The notes under the pieces: generated by a model
Told to the model about the DNA's origin: nothing
Databases searched by the model: none
Seen by the model: the letters and a program-made list of their open reading frames with translations, nothing else
Source: Deltaproteobacteria bacterium
GTDB taxonomy: Bacteria; Desulfobacterota; DSM-4660; Desulfatiglandales; HGW-15
Assembly (NCBI GenBank): GCA_019310525.1
Contig: JAFDEE010000034.1
Coordinates: 1-64,000 of the forward strand
DNA: 64,000 nt
Direction of reading: 5' to 3'
Program-made: the position numbers and the translations under genes
Shown here: positions 7,756-17,070 of the stretch, one piece after another
Position numbering within the stretch: position 1 is the first letter of the stretch
How the letters are laid out: every line of letters begins with the position of its first letter

Positions 7756-9186
7756 TCATTCCTCCCGAACTGATATCTCGAATTTGAGGCGATACTTTTC
7801 GATTTTGGAGTGGAGGGTCGGGCGGGAGAGGCCAAGGAGTTTGGCGGCACGGGAGCGGTTGCCGCTAGTCAGATTTAACGCTTCCTTAATTAGTATGCCA
7901 GCAAAGTGATCCATACATGCGTCAAAAACGTTGCTCTCGGGTTGAGAGGTGAGCACTTCACGCACCCATCGCCGAATCAATTCATCAGTAGTCTCGCAGC
8001 CAATCCTTGTTCCGTGGTGTTCCCCGGTGATGGCCTGAAGGATATCTTCGCGGCAGATTGGAGCCCCGCGGTTGAATATCAAAGTTTTTTGAATGGTATT
8101 GGCAAGTTCCCGAACGTTGCCCGGCCACGAATAAGTATTGAGAATTTCCATAGCCTCTTCTGTTATACCGGGATTGTCAACACCCACTTCCGCTGCATAT
8201 CGGGAAAGAAAATATTCTGTGAGGAGTGGTATATCACCCTCCCGTTCGCGCAAGGGAGGAAGCCATATTGTGACTACCTTGAGCCGGTAATAGAGGTCTT
8301 CACGGAAACGACCTTGAACAAGAGCCTTTTCCAGGTCCCTGTTAGTTGCGGCAATAATTCGCACATCCACCGGAATGGTTTCCTGCCCCCCTAATCGCTC
8401 GATACTTTTTTCCTGGAGTAATCTCAGTATCTTAGCTTGGATACTGGATGGCATGTCGCCAATTTCATCAAGGAAAACCGTACCCTTGTGGGCCTGTTCG
8501 ATCTTTCCCAAACGGCGATGCGATGCCCCTGTAAAGGCCCCTTTTTCGTAACCGAACAGTTCGCTTTCAAGCAAATTCTCCGGGATCGCCACGCAGTTGA
8601 TCACCATGAAAGGACTTTTTGCTCTGAGACTGTGCTGGTAAATGGCCCGAGCAACCAGTTCCTTGCCGGTACCGGACTCTCCCCGAATAAGCACCGTTGC
8701 ATCCGTTGAGGATACCCGCCCAATTGCCTTGTAAACATCCTGCATCTGTTTGCTCCTGCCAATTATTGCCTCTCTGGAAGCCTTCTCAGGAATAACGTCC
8801 ATCTCTACGGGCGATCGCATAAAACGACCGGCTTCAAGAGCCTGTCCGATTACTACCAACATTTCAGGTATGTCAAATGGTTTGAGTATATAATCGAATG
8901 CGCCCATTTTTGTGGCCTCTATGGCGGTTTCAGTCGTGCCGTAAGCGGTCATTATTATCACAGGTAACTTTGGTTCGATCTTATGAATGCGTTGAAAGGT
9001 TTCAAATCCATTCATTCCCGGAAGGCGCATGTCAAGGATGACCAGGTCAGGAACAGTGGAACAGATCAGTTTGAGGCCTTTTTCTCCAGAGGCAGCGCTC
9101 TGCACGGTATACCCCTCCTCGGCCAAAAGCTTCTCAAAGCTCCTCCGCAACTGGTCATCATCGTCGATGATCAAGATCTTGCTCAA
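7756..9186 (-). CDS. NtrC-family sigma-54-dependent response regulator
   Basis: The 476-residue protein has the three domains of an NtrC activator. The receiver carries D10, D11 and acceptor D52. The AAA+ domain has GESGTGKE at 169-176 and the sigma-54 contact loop GAFTGA at 216-221, followed by a DEIGDM Walker B. A Fis-type helix-turn-helix is at the C-terminus around SRAAKLLGLSRPTLHSKI. It would open promoters held by sigma-54 RNA polymerase when phosphorylated by the kinase encoded 66 bases upstream. I found no clear -24/-12 promoter in the window, so its targets may lie elsewhere. Confidence 0.95.
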   Translation of the reverse strand: MSKILIIDDDDQLRRSFEKLLAEEGYTVQSAASGEKGLKLICSTVPDLVILDMRLPGMNGFETFQRIHKIEPKLPVIIMTAYGTTETAIEATKMGAFDYILKPFDIPEMLVVIGQALEAGRFMRSPVEMDVIPEKASREAIIGRSKQMQDVYKAIGRVSSTDATVLIRGESGTGKELVARAIYQHSLRAKSPFMVINCVAIPENLLESELFGYEKGAFTGASHRRLGKIEQAHKGTVFLDEIGDMPSSIQAKILRLLQEKSIERLGGQETIPVDVRIIAATNRDLEKALVQGRFREDLYYRLKVVTIWLPPLREREGDIPLLTEYFLSRYAAEVGVDNPGITEEAMEILNTYSWPGNVRELANTIQKTLIFNRGAPICREDILQAITGEHHGTRIGCETTDELIRRWVREVLTSQPESNVFDACMDHFAGILIKEALNLTSGNRSRAAKLLGLSRPTLHSKIEKYRLKFEISVREE

Positions 9187-9252
9187 AGTCGGCCCCCTTC
9201 ATTTCTCAAGTATCCTTATTTTTGAATAGTTTGGGTTTATGAGCAGACATCA

Positions 9253-10722
9253 TTATTTGATGGGTTTTACAGGGAGTACAATTACGAAAGTGGCTCCTTC
9301 ATCTCCATTTGACATGAGTTCCAAACGTCCACCATGCTCTCTCACTATTCGGGCTGCGATACTCAGGCCCAAGCCTGTCCCCTCCTCTTTGGTGGTAAAA
9401 AAGGGCTGGAACACCTTATCCCGGATTGATTCCGGGATGCCGGGGCCATTATCGGTCAATCGAATCACGGCCACCTGCCCCAAAGAAGAACTGTAACTAT
9501 CTTCCTCATGAATGACGATTGATCCACCTTTCTGCATTGCTTCACATGCATTTATCAAGATATTGACAAGGACTTCCTTCAACTGCTCGGGATCGATCAG
9601 GATTTCCGGAAGAACACGTTCCCTGTTGAGCCTTATTTCCACCTCATAAGATTCAAGGCGGTGTTGCATCAACTGAATTACCAAGTCTACCACATCTGAA
9701 GGACTAACCCTCTGCATCTTGAGTCTGGGCGGCCGGGAGAATTCAAGGAAATTTTGGACAATAGTGTCTATGTGACGAATTTCTTCGGAGATCACTTCAA
9801 AATCTTCTTTTTGAGGAGCAGACAAATCAAGGTTCCGTCCCAAGGAAAACAATCTCATCTTAACAGAAGTAAGTGGGTTCCGAATGCTATGAGCCATGCC
9901 TGCTGCCAATTTGCCAACAAGGGCCATCTTTTCGGCCTGTAAAAGATGTTCACGACTCTTTTCGAGTTCAGAATAAGTGCGGTACATATCCTCAATCAAA
10001 CCATGAACACTTCGACTGAGTGCTTTGACTTCATCTTCTGGTTCTTGTGAGTTACCTTCTCGATCCGCCTCCAAGGCCAATCTGCGCACCGGACCTAAAA
10101 TTTGGTTTACAAGAACAAAGGCCATGAGCACACCAAGAAACAGGACAATCAACATGGCCGTCCCCGCTATAAGTCTGAGATTTTCGGCCTGGGCATGGCT
10201 TCTGTCAATTGCTCCTTCGGTTCTCTCCGCTTGAAAATCTTTAAATTCTTCGCATAGCTGAAGGATTTTGAAAAAGCGATTCCGTACTTCTTTATGGAGC
10301 CTGGCACCGGCTTCCCGCCTGCCTGCCTTGTAATTGGCGATGACTTGGTCCTTTAAGGTTACATAGCTAGAATATTCTGACTCGATCAGTTTGACGAACT
10401 CTTCTTGTTGTTGAGTTTCAACGAGGAAACGCGCCTTTTGAAGCTGCTCTGTAAAAATCCTGCGATACATTCCTAATTGCCTAAGCCAATCTGGATCACC
10501 ATCCAGAAAGTAATAGGAAACGAATCCCTTCTGGTTCACCAAAGCAACCTCTAATTCTCCGGCTGTCTGGAAGACTTCCATATTTTTATCAATAATAGAA
10601 CTCAAAAGATCTTCCATCTGATAAGTGTACCATACCATCACCAAACCGCCCGCAAATGTGACAAACACCAAGGCAGTCAAAGTCACGTAAATTCGGACGC
10701 GCAGGCTAATTTTTTTCCACAT
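9253..10722 (-). CDS. Membrane sensor histidine kinase, partner of the NtrC regulator
   Basis: This 489-residue kinase has transmembrane helices at about 11-33 and 184-207, enclosing a helical periplasmic domain of the four-helix-bundle type. A short HAMP-like linker precedes a HisKA domain with H278 in GMAHSIRNPLTS and an HATPase domain with DNGPGIP and GTGLGLS boxes. Gene order kinase then regulator, with 66 bases between them, makes this the partner of the adjacent NtrC protein. The SIRNP variant of the H box is common in kinases paired with sigma-54 activators. The ligand is unknown. Confidence 0.92.
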   Translation of the reverse strand: MWKKISLRVRIYVTLTALVFVTFAGGLVMVWYTYQMEDLLSSIIDKNMEVFQTAGELEVALVNQKGFVSYYFLDGDPDWLRQLGMYRRIFTEQLQKARFLVETQQQEEFVKLIESEYSSYVTLKDQVIANYKAGRREAGARLHKEVRNRFFKILQLCEEFKDFQAERTEGAIDRSHAQAENLRLIAGTAMLIVLFLGVLMAFVLVNQILGPVRRLALEADREGNSQEPEDEVKALSRSVHGLIEDMYRTYSELEKSREHLLQAEKMALVGKLAAGMAHSIRNPLTSVKMRLFSLGRNLDLSAPQKEDFEVISEEIRHIDTIVQNFLEFSRPPRLKMQRVSPSDVVDLVIQLMQHRLESYEVEIRLNRERVLPEILIDPEQLKEVLVNILINACEAMQKGGSIVIHEEDSYSSSLGQVAVIRLTDNGPGIPESIRDKVFQPFFTTKEEGTGLGLSIAARIVREHGGRLELMSNGDEGATFVIVLPVKPIK

Positions 10723-10859
10723 TCACCAAACCCTATAGTCTTTATTCAACAGATAATAGGACTTTCGTTCTCATGTATGAAGTATAAGCAAATCGATCTC
10801 ACAAGACAAGGTGGGACAATAATCCTTAAAATCAGGCTATACCTGACAATACAATCCGG

Positions 10860-12041
10860 TTACTTCTCCGCCAGGATGTTGGACAGGGTCCTCCCGACCT
10901 TCCGGAGACTCTCCAGGCTGTCGGCGGGAAGAAAATAATCGACGAAGGGCAAGGCCGCCCGCATCCCTTTGGCCGGGACGTAGGACGCGGAATGGATCGG
11001 GAGGGGATTCAGCCAAAGAATACAGTTCGCACGCCGCTTCAAGTTCGCCATTTCACTCACCAGGATCTGTCTTCCACCAAGATCCCAGCCGTCACTGAGG
11101 ATGACGATGACTGTTCTTCTGTTGAGCAGCCGGTCCCCGTGCTCCTCGTTGAATTGCCGCAGGCTGTGCCCGATGCGCGTCCCCCCCGACCAATCGGGTA
11201 CTTCCCTTGACATGATTTCCAGGACCCGGTCCAGACCGAACTTTTTCATGTATGGAGAAACACATGAGAGGGAAGTAGAAAAAAGGAACACCTCTGCCTT
11301 GGATCCCACACCACGCAGGCCCAGGACGAAAGGGATCACGAAGTGAGCATAACGCTCCATCGATCCGCTCACGTCGGCCAGCACCACCACTTTCTTCGGC
11401 CGTTTCCGTTTTTTCCGGTAATAGAGCTTGAACGGGATTCCCCCTGTCTTCAAGCTCTTGGCCGTTACCCTCCGAAAGTCGATATTCTCCGGTTTCCTGG
11501 ATCTCCTTGTGCGCCTTCCGGTGGAAACCTTGAAAAGAGAGATGAGGTACTTCATAAGAAGCTGGGCGACCCGGATATCCCGCTTGCTGAAGGTGGCGAT
11601 ATCCCGCTTTTCCAGGCTGGGGATAGGGCTGTAGGTGGCTCCTTCGAGGATCTCCTTTTCGGGAAGCTCTTCCAGGGTCTCCGTCCCTGGGGGGTTGGTA
11701 TCCGGGATCACCTCTCCCGCGGGCATCTCGGTAAGGTCGGGAGGGAGTTGAGGTTCCTGTTCCGCCTCCTGGACCCCCTTCGCTGGTATCCCCTTCCAGA
11801 AACTGTCGAAGTACTCCCCGAAAAGGGCCCATTCCGTATCGTTGGATACGAAGTGGGTCCGCAGTGTAGAGAAAAAATCCCTCCTCTCAGCGATGTCTAT
11901 CGCCTGCAGTCCCTGCAAAGCCCCCAGGACGTTTGAGGCGTAGACACGGAATCCCCGGTCCCTCAGATAGTGCGAAAATGCGACGATGCGTTCCGCGAGG
12001 TTTCCGTTATCAGCCGTCGGAATCGGGCTCAAGGTATTCAC
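10860..12041 (-). CDS. VWA-domain protein, CoxE-like
   Basis: The protein (about 393 residues) has an N-terminal helical region typical of CoxE-like proteins and a C-terminal von Willebrand A domain. The metal site is visible as VVLADVSGSMERY with the downstream threonine in WSGGTRIG and the aspartate in VILSDGWD. MoxR ATPases and VWA proteins act together as chaperones that insert metals or remodel cofactor enzymes. The GTG at 12041 is preferred; it overlaps the end of the MoxR gene by 32 bases, which implies translational coupling. The open frame reaches 12077. The client enzyme is not obvious; the UroD/RACo pair lies directly upstream in transcription. Confidence 0.85.
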   Translation of the reverse strand: MNTLSPIPTADNGNLAERIVAFSHYLRDRGFRVYASNVLGALQGLQAIDIAERRDFFSTLRTHFVSNDTEWALFGEYFDSFWKGIPAKGVQEAEQEPQLPPDLTEMPAGEVIPDTNPPGTETLEELPEKEILEGATYSPIPSLEKRDIATFSKRDIRVAQLLMKYLISLFKVSTGRRTRRSRKPENIDFRRVTAKSLKTGGIPFKLYYRKKRKRPKKVVVLADVSGSMERYAHFVIPFVLGLRGVGSKAEVFLFSTSLSCVSPYMKKFGLDRVLEIMSREVPDWSGGTRIGHSLRQFNEEHGDRLLNRRTVIVILSDGWDLGGRQILVSEMANLKRRANCILWLNPLPIHSASYVPAKGMRAALPFVDYFLPADSLESLRKVGRTLSNILAEK

Positions 12042-12930
12042 CCCGCTTCTCAGGATCCTGCCAGATGTCCCGTTCAAACATCCGGATGTCGTCCTGGTAT
12101 TTTAAGATACATCCGAGGGTCTCCCGGACCACCTCCGGGTCCAGTTCCCTGCGCTCCATGGCGATCAAGGCGCGGGCCCAGTCGAGGGTTTCCGACACCC
12201 CGGGTTTTTTAAGAAAGTCCAGGGACCGCACCTTTTGCATGAATCGGGTCACCTGACGGGCCAGGGCCTCGTCGATTCCGGGAAGCCGCGTTTTGACTAT
12301 CCGCAGTTCCTTTTCGAACGACGGGTAGTCGATCCAATGGTAAAGGCAGCGCCTTTTCAAGGCGTCATGCACATCCCGGGTGCGGTTGGAAGTTACCACC
12401 ACCAGGGGACGTTCCCTGGCCTTGAAGGTCCCGATTTCCGGAATCGTGACCTGGAAATCAGCCAGGATTTCCAAGAGAAAGGCTTCGAATTCCTCGTCGG
12501 ACCGGTCGATTTCATCAATGAGGAGAACGGGGGGTTTATGATCGGCACCCATGACGGCCTGAAGAAGCGGCCGCTGGATGAGAAACTCCGGCCCGTAAAG
12601 GGTCCGCTCAATCTCCTCCTTCCTCTTTGTTCCCTGCTCCTCGAGTCGCAAATGAAGAAGCTGCTTGGGATAGTTCCATTCGTAAAGGGCAGCGGAGGCA
12701 TCCAGCCCCTCGTAACACTGGAGCCGAATGAGCTCCGTTTCGAACAACCGGGCCATCACGACCGCCACCTCGGTCTTCCCCACCCCCGGTTCCCCCTCCA
12801 GGAACACGGGCTTCTGAAGTCTGTAAGAGAGGAAAAGCACCGTGGCCAGCGACCGGTCAGCGATATACCTGGCGCCGGCAAGTTCCTCTTCCACCTGGTC
12901 AATGGATTGAAAATGCCTGAAAGTTCCCAT
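12010..12930 (-). CDS. MoxR-family AAA+ ATPase
   Basis: A 306-residue AAA+ protein with Walker A GEPGVGKT, Walker B VLLIDEIDRSD, a sensor 1 region VVVTSNRTRDV and a helical C-terminal lid. The start at 12930 has AGGAGA upstream; the frame is open for 24 more codons without a better site. It precedes and overlaps a CoxE-like VWA gene, the standard MoxR-VWA pairing known from carbon monoxide dehydrogenase, methanol dehydrogenase and rubisco activase systems. It probably uses ATP to remodel a metalloenzyme. It starts 89 bases after the UroD-like gene ends, on the same strand. Confidence 0.9.
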   Translation of the reverse strand: MGTFRHFQSIDQVEEELAGARYIADRSLATVLFLSYRLQKPVFLEGEPGVGKTEVAVVMARLFETELIRLQCYEGLDASAALYEWNYPKQLLHLRLEEQGTKRKEEIERTLYGPEFLIQRPLLQAVMGADHKPPVLLIDEIDRSDEEFEAFLLEILADFQVTIPEIGTFKARERPLVVVTSNRTRDVHDALKRRCLYHWIDYPSFEKELRIVKTRLPGIDEALARQVTRFMQKVRSLDFLKKPGVSETLDWARALIAMERRELDPEVVRETLGCILKYQDDIRMFERDIWQDPEKRGEYLEPDSDG

Positions 12931-13018
12931 AACGAAATCGGTGTCTCCTGTTTTCTCAACAAAAAACCCGATTACGTTAGCGAAACATATATGTCTTTTC
13001 AATGAAAAAAGAGGGGGG

Positions 13019-13936
13019 TCAAGGCAGCCTGTACCTGTATAGTTGTTTCAGGGACTCGATGTCGACGCCCGGGAAGAGCCCCGATGTGGTCCCCAGGATC
13101 AGCCCTCCGCCGGACCCCAGGTAATCCAGGGATTCAAACCATTCCCCCAGGTCCGCCCTGTTTGCGAGGAGACCCAGATCTCCTGGAACCAGATGCCCCC
13201 AGAGACAAAGTTCCTTTCCCCATCGATCCTTAATCCGCCGGATTTCCATGCCGGATTGGGGATCGATGCAGTGGATTCCTTTGATACCTATAGCCAGGAG
13301 ATCGGGAATGATTTCCTCGTACCTGCCATCGGAGTGGAAAAAAGGGACCAGGCCTCTGCGTACCGCCTCCTCCACCTGGTTCTCAAGGCAAGGGAGGAAA
13401 AAGGTGCGGAAGGTTTCGGGATCCGTCATCAAACCGCGGGTATAAGCGATATCATCGGCGAATATGATCCCGTCGACACCCTGCCCGGCGAGCCGCCCCG
13501 TAAGATATCGGTTCAACTTCTCAACTTCTTTGGCAAAGACGAAAAGTTTGGAAGCCGACCGCCTGGGGAGCAAAATGAGTTCCTTGAAACCCAGTATACG
13601 GAGGCCCCACCCGAAGAGCCCATCAAGGATCGCGAAGGTGAAAAGGTCCGTCTTTCCGGTCCACTGGTCCAGGTGGGGCCACCCTGTTTCCCCCGGCGCA
13701 GGAAGAGCACCGGTACCGTTCGGGTAAACCGGGCTTATACAGACAAGGTCGAGACCAAGCCTCTTTACGAACTCAAGCTCCTCCTCGAACCCGACCGTTT
13801 TGGATTCCGGGCACTCCTCCCGGATCACCGCTGGATCTATGATCAGTTCACCCTTCGGTATCCTGTCAGGGACACGGTGTTCAATGGCCAGGCGGACCCT
13901 TTCTGCGGCTTTTTCAAACGATGGACCTTGTTGCAT
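13019..13936 (-). CDS. Uroporphyrinogen-decarboxylase-family protein (methyltransferase-like)
   Basis: The 305-residue protein belongs to the UroD/MtaA/CmuA superfamily. Visible family features are RVRLAIEHRVPDRIP at the N-terminus, FFHSDGRYEEIIPDLLAIG in the middle, GIHCIDPQSGMEI, and LCLWGHLVPGDLG with GGGLILGTTSGLFPG near the C-terminus. It is shorter than true HemE (about 350) and lies beside a corrinoid reactivator, so a methyl transfer or corrinoid-linked role is more likely than haem synthesis. No corrinoid-binding protein is encoded nearby. The specific methyl donor cannot be inferred. It ends the upstream half of a probable four-gene minus-strand operon. Confidence 0.8.
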   Translation of the reverse strand: MQQGPSFEKAAERVRLAIEHRVPDRIPKGELIIDPAVIREECPESKTVGFEEELEFVKRLGLDLVCISPVYPNGTGALPAPGETGWPHLDQWTGKTDLFTFAILDGLFGWGLRILGFKELILLPRRSASKLFVFAKEVEKLNRYLTGRLAGQGVDGIIFADDIAYTRGLMTDPETFRTFFLPCLENQVEEAVRRGLVPFFHSDGRYEEIIPDLLAIGIKGIHCIDPQSGMEIRRIKDRWGKELCLWGHLVPGDLGLLANRADLGEWFESLDYLGSGGGLILGTTSGLFPGVDIESLKQLYRYRLP

Positions 13937-13944
13937 CTTGTATC

Positions 13945-15801
13945 TCAGAAAGGGCCTGCAGGAAAACCCAGAGCCCTCGCGAATTTCGTGGAAAAATCCT
14001 TGTGAAGGGACAGTTCCCTGTGCTCACATCTCTTCGCCAGCATTAGCGCCTCATGAAACTGCTTCCTTGAAAGAAGGGCCCGTACGGCGCCCTTCCCCGC
14101 CGCGTTTCCCACGGGTTCGATGCGCTCGGGTGCAACATCTGGAAGCAGGCCGATGTTCAACAGGCTCCGGGGACGAATCCGGCTTCCAAAGGCACCTGCC
14201 AGCAATACACCGTCAAGTCGGGAGGCATCGAGGTCCAGCTCCTCCAGGAGGATCTCTATACCTGCACGGATGGCGCCCTTAGCCAATTGGAGTTCGCTGA
14301 TATCTTTCTGGGTCAGGGCGACTTCTGCTCTCCCTTCCCACAGCACGAACTTGTATCCCTTGTCGGTCCCCCGGATCCTTTCCCTCACCCCGGCGGACAC
14401 CTCCCTGGGACACGCATCAGGGGGCTTGATCTTCCCATCGGCGCCGATGATTCCGACCCTTACCATTTCCGCAACGGCGTCGATGAGTCCGGAACCGCAA
14501 ATTCCAGAGGGTTCCACACCCCCGATCACCGAGAGGGAGACCTCCCCGCCCAGGTTCACCTCGCACACCGCCCCTGGTTGAGCCCTCATGCCCTGACCGA
14601 TACTCCCTCCCTCGAAGGCCGGACCCGCGGCCGTTGAGCAGGTCAGCAACCTGCCGCCGGATGCCAGGGCCACCTCACCGTTTGTTCCGATGTCTATCGC
14701 GAGCCATGAACCCGGGCGGCGATGGAGGTCTGTGGCCAAGATCATCCCGATGGTATCCGATCCCACGTAACCGGCGATATTGGGCAACAGGAGAAAGGGG
14801 GTTCCCGGGGCAAGGGTTTCCAGGCCTAAGGTCCCGACAGTGGACATGGGGATTTTTGAAAAGGCCGGGACGAATGGAGAGGATGCCACGGCCTCGACGG
14901 GGACGGCCAGGAGCAGATGGCTCATGACCGTGTTTCCAACGACCGAAAGCAGATATACGCGCTCGGCCGGGATACCGGACCCCGCCAACAACTCCGCGAC
15001 GGTCTCATCTATGGTTCTGCAAAGGAGGTCTTTCAGTTCGAAAAGCCCCTGAGGCTCTTTCATAGTATAAGCGATACGGGTGAGGACATCAGCGCCTATG
15101 GTCCTCTGCCGGTTGGATGCGGCGACCGAATGCAGGATCTCCCCCTTCACCAGGTCCACCAGGTACCCCCCCACAGTGGTCGTTCCGATGTCCAGGGCGA
15201 TTCCACAAGACTCACCCGTCGTATCTCCCCCCTCCAGGGCGACCAGCCGTTCGCCCACGACCACGGAAGTCACCCGAAACGAATTGTCCCGCAGGATGCG
15301 GGGGATCTCCCGGATGAGAGGGAGGTCGATCTGAATACCCGCAGGGAGCAGATCCTGTAACCGCTCAAGATCGGGAACCTGGTCCTTGACTGTCGGTACG
15401 GAGAGATTCAGGCAGGTTTTCACAACATGGGAATCGATCTCCTGGAATGAATCGGCCCATTCTCCCTTGTCAGGCGACCGCATTCTTTCCGGGACCTCAG
15501 GCTCTACCTCGATGACGGCATCCCCCAGGAGGGTCCTACGGCAGAGGAGACATGCTCCTCTCTCGATTTGCTCGGGAGACAGGAACTCCTTTTCGGCGGC
15601 GCTCACCTCGCTCACTCGGCCCTCGATAATGCGGCCCAGGCATTTCCCGCACTTCCCGTTTCCCCCGCATACCGAATCCACCTCCAGGCCGACCTTGCGG
15701 GCCGCGTTCAACAGATTGGTCCCGGCCGGGAAAATTCCCTTATTCCCCCAGGGTAAAAAGGTGGCTGTTACGAAAATCTCCTTTTCATCCTTCCTGTGCA
15801 T
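13945..15801 (-). CDS. RACo-type corrinoid protein reactivator (2Fe-2S ferredoxin plus ASKHA ATPase)
   Basis: The 618-residue protein starts with a plant-type ferredoxin domain carrying C45, C51, C54 and C84 in the C-x5-C-x2-C-xn-C spacing. A linker leads to a large actin-like ATPase region with GIALDIGTTTVGGYLVD, LAIDIGTNGEVAL and the C-terminal VLLAGAFGSRI. This is the architecture of reductive activators of corrinoid proteins, which use ATP and an electron to return inactive Co(II) to Co(I). The start at 15801 follows AAGGAGGG; the frame extends 16 codons further without a site. It is nine bases from the UroD-like gene, consistent with an O-demethylase or other methyltransferase system. 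Confidence 0.88.
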   Translation of the reverse strand: MHRKDEKEIFVTATFLPWGNKGIFPAGTNLLNAARKVGLEVDSVCGGNGKCGKCLGRIIEGRVSEVSAAEKEFLSPEQIERGACLLCRRTLLGDAVIEVEPEVPERMRSPDKGEWADSFQEIDSHVVKTCLNLSVPTVKDQVPDLERLQDLLPAGIQIDLPLIREIPRILRDNSFRVTSVVVGERLVALEGGDTTGESCGIALDIGTTTVGGYLVDLVKGEILHSVAASNRQRTIGADVLTRIAYTMKEPQGLFELKDLLCRTIDETVAELLAGSGIPAERVYLLSVVGNTVMSHLLLAVPVEAVASSPFVPAFSKIPMSTVGTLGLETLAPGTPFLLLPNIAGYVGSDTIGMILATDLHRRPGSWLAIDIGTNGEVALASGGRLLTCSTAAGPAFEGGSIGQGMRAQPGAVCEVNLGGEVSLSVIGGVEPSGICGSGLIDAVAEMVRVGIIGADGKIKPPDACPREVSAGVRERIRGTDKGYKFVLWEGRAEVALTQKDISELQLAKGAIRAGIEILLEELDLDASRLDGVLLAGAFGSRIRPRSLLNIGLLPDVAPERIEPVGNAAGKGAVRALLSRKQFHEALMLAKRCEHRELSLHKDFSTKFARALGFPAGPF

Positions 15802-16201
15802 TTCGGAAAAGCCCTCCTTAATGTTCAATGCGGGTTTGTGCCCAGCCATAATCCCTATTTTGTCTTTTCTCGTTTTTTCCGAAATGTTCTTTTCTGTACC
15901 AAGCAGAATAGGAACAAATCAAAAAGTTACGAATAGCCACAGTCCAATATATCCTTCCAACCTGCAGGTAGAACACCATCGGACTCAGAGGCCAGGGAAA
16001 ATGCTTATTTGTAAATGCAAGAGACCAATGCTTGCCATGAGTGTTTTTCTCGGTTCTGATAAAACAAAAGAACTGTTTGTTTCACCAGGAGACAATACTC
16101 TTTTTTGATGCATAAAGGTGCAGCAGAAAAAATGCCAATGAAATACAGGAAAAAGCACAAGGGGCAGACTATCCGGGAAAAAGGCCGAACGATCCATAAT
16201 T

Positions 16202-16238
16202 TATTCTTATACATATCATAACAAAAATAAAATTGACA
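16202..16238 (+). promoter_or_regulatory. Candidate regulatory sequence shared with the UbiD operon
   Basis: The 22 bases at 16217-16238 (CATAAC.AAA.ATAAAATTGACA pattern) match 18 of 22 positions with 21948-21969 in front of the UbiD operon, both ending in TTGACA. ATTCT lies upstream of each. The TTGACA could be a -35 box, but no good -10 follows, as expected for an activator-dependent promoter. The start codon is about 830 bases away, so a long leader would be required. Confidence 0.35.
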
Positions 16239-16396
16239 TACTATTGCGATTTCATAACTATGACACAAGTTATCACTCACATTCACGGGTAACCTACCTT
16301 CAGACAGAAAATCCCTCTCAAGTCATGGAGAGGGTCATACCGGAATATGCGGCGGCCCTGAATTGGGGCCTGGTATCCATAACCGAAATTATAATG

Positions 16397-16550
16397 AGTG
16401 CCCATCCATAAATGGCCCTTTTGCCCAATCTCTGCGTCAGGCTCAGATTTTAATCCTCGAAATACTTCAATGTATTCCTGTGGTTAAAATCTTCGCCTTC
16501 CTTGACCTTGCTTGACCTTGAACAAAATTGCCTATTTATGGATGGACACT
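16397..16550. repeat. Type A modular miniature element
   Basis: The left end reads AGTGCCCATCCATAAATGGC and the right end is TATTTATGGATGGACACT, so the terminal repeats are near perfect. AATG on both sides (16393-16396 and 16551-16554) may be the target duplication. The core is in the same orientation as at 7141. It contains a duplicated CTTGACCTTG near its right side. Confidence 0.85.
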
Positions 16551-17070
16551 AATGAGGTCTTGGCCTCGTATAAACCGCTCCCCCGGGGGATTCATCTTCT
16601 TCAAAACCGTTGTTTCACCTGGGAGTCTGATTTCCATAGTTGCCGGAAAAAACCGATTTCATCGGATCTGCTTCATTATCGAACGCTTGTGACAAGAGAG
16701 TACTATTGCAGGGTCAATGGGCATCTCTGTTGTGTGGACATATATACTCAGGCTCCTATAGCACGCGATAAGGACCCTGATGGAAAGGAACGGAGGGCGG
16801 AGGGGCTTTTTCCGACCCCTTACATCAATAATTTCGGCTGATCCCGTCAATTCGACCGCCGGGATGGTTTTCCCCTTTGAGACCTTTAAAAAATCTTGAA
16901 GTATCGGACAAGCTTAGACAACGGGTGCGTAGGGCCAGCCGAAATAACGGGAGGGGCGGAATCCTTGAAGATCGTCCTGAAGGGAGGTGAAAACGGATAG
17001 ATAGGAAAATGGATACAACCGGATATTCCGAACAAGGATAACACTATTCAACAAAAGAGAGGGGGTCTTT

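Larger units (their letters stand above)
15802..17070. other. Long intergenic region upstream of the phenylphosphate-synthase-like operon
   Basis: About 1.27 kb between divergent genes. The left part (15850-16300) is AT-rich and has open frames without ribosome sites or recognisable sequence. It contains a candidate shared regulatory sequence at 16202-16238 and a type A miniature element at 16397-16550. From 16560 to 17050 I see no gene. The ribosome site GAGAGGGGG directly precedes the next start at 17071. Confidence 0.6.

Noticed and set aside
10860-12077. Longer start of the VWA gene at 12077
   Set aside because: It would overlap the MoxR gene by 68 bases without a ribosome site, whereas GTG 12041 needs a shorter overlap.
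15985-16286. Open frames on the minus strand in the AT-rich spacer
   Set aside because: They lack ribosome sites, have odd composition for this genome and no recognisable sequence.
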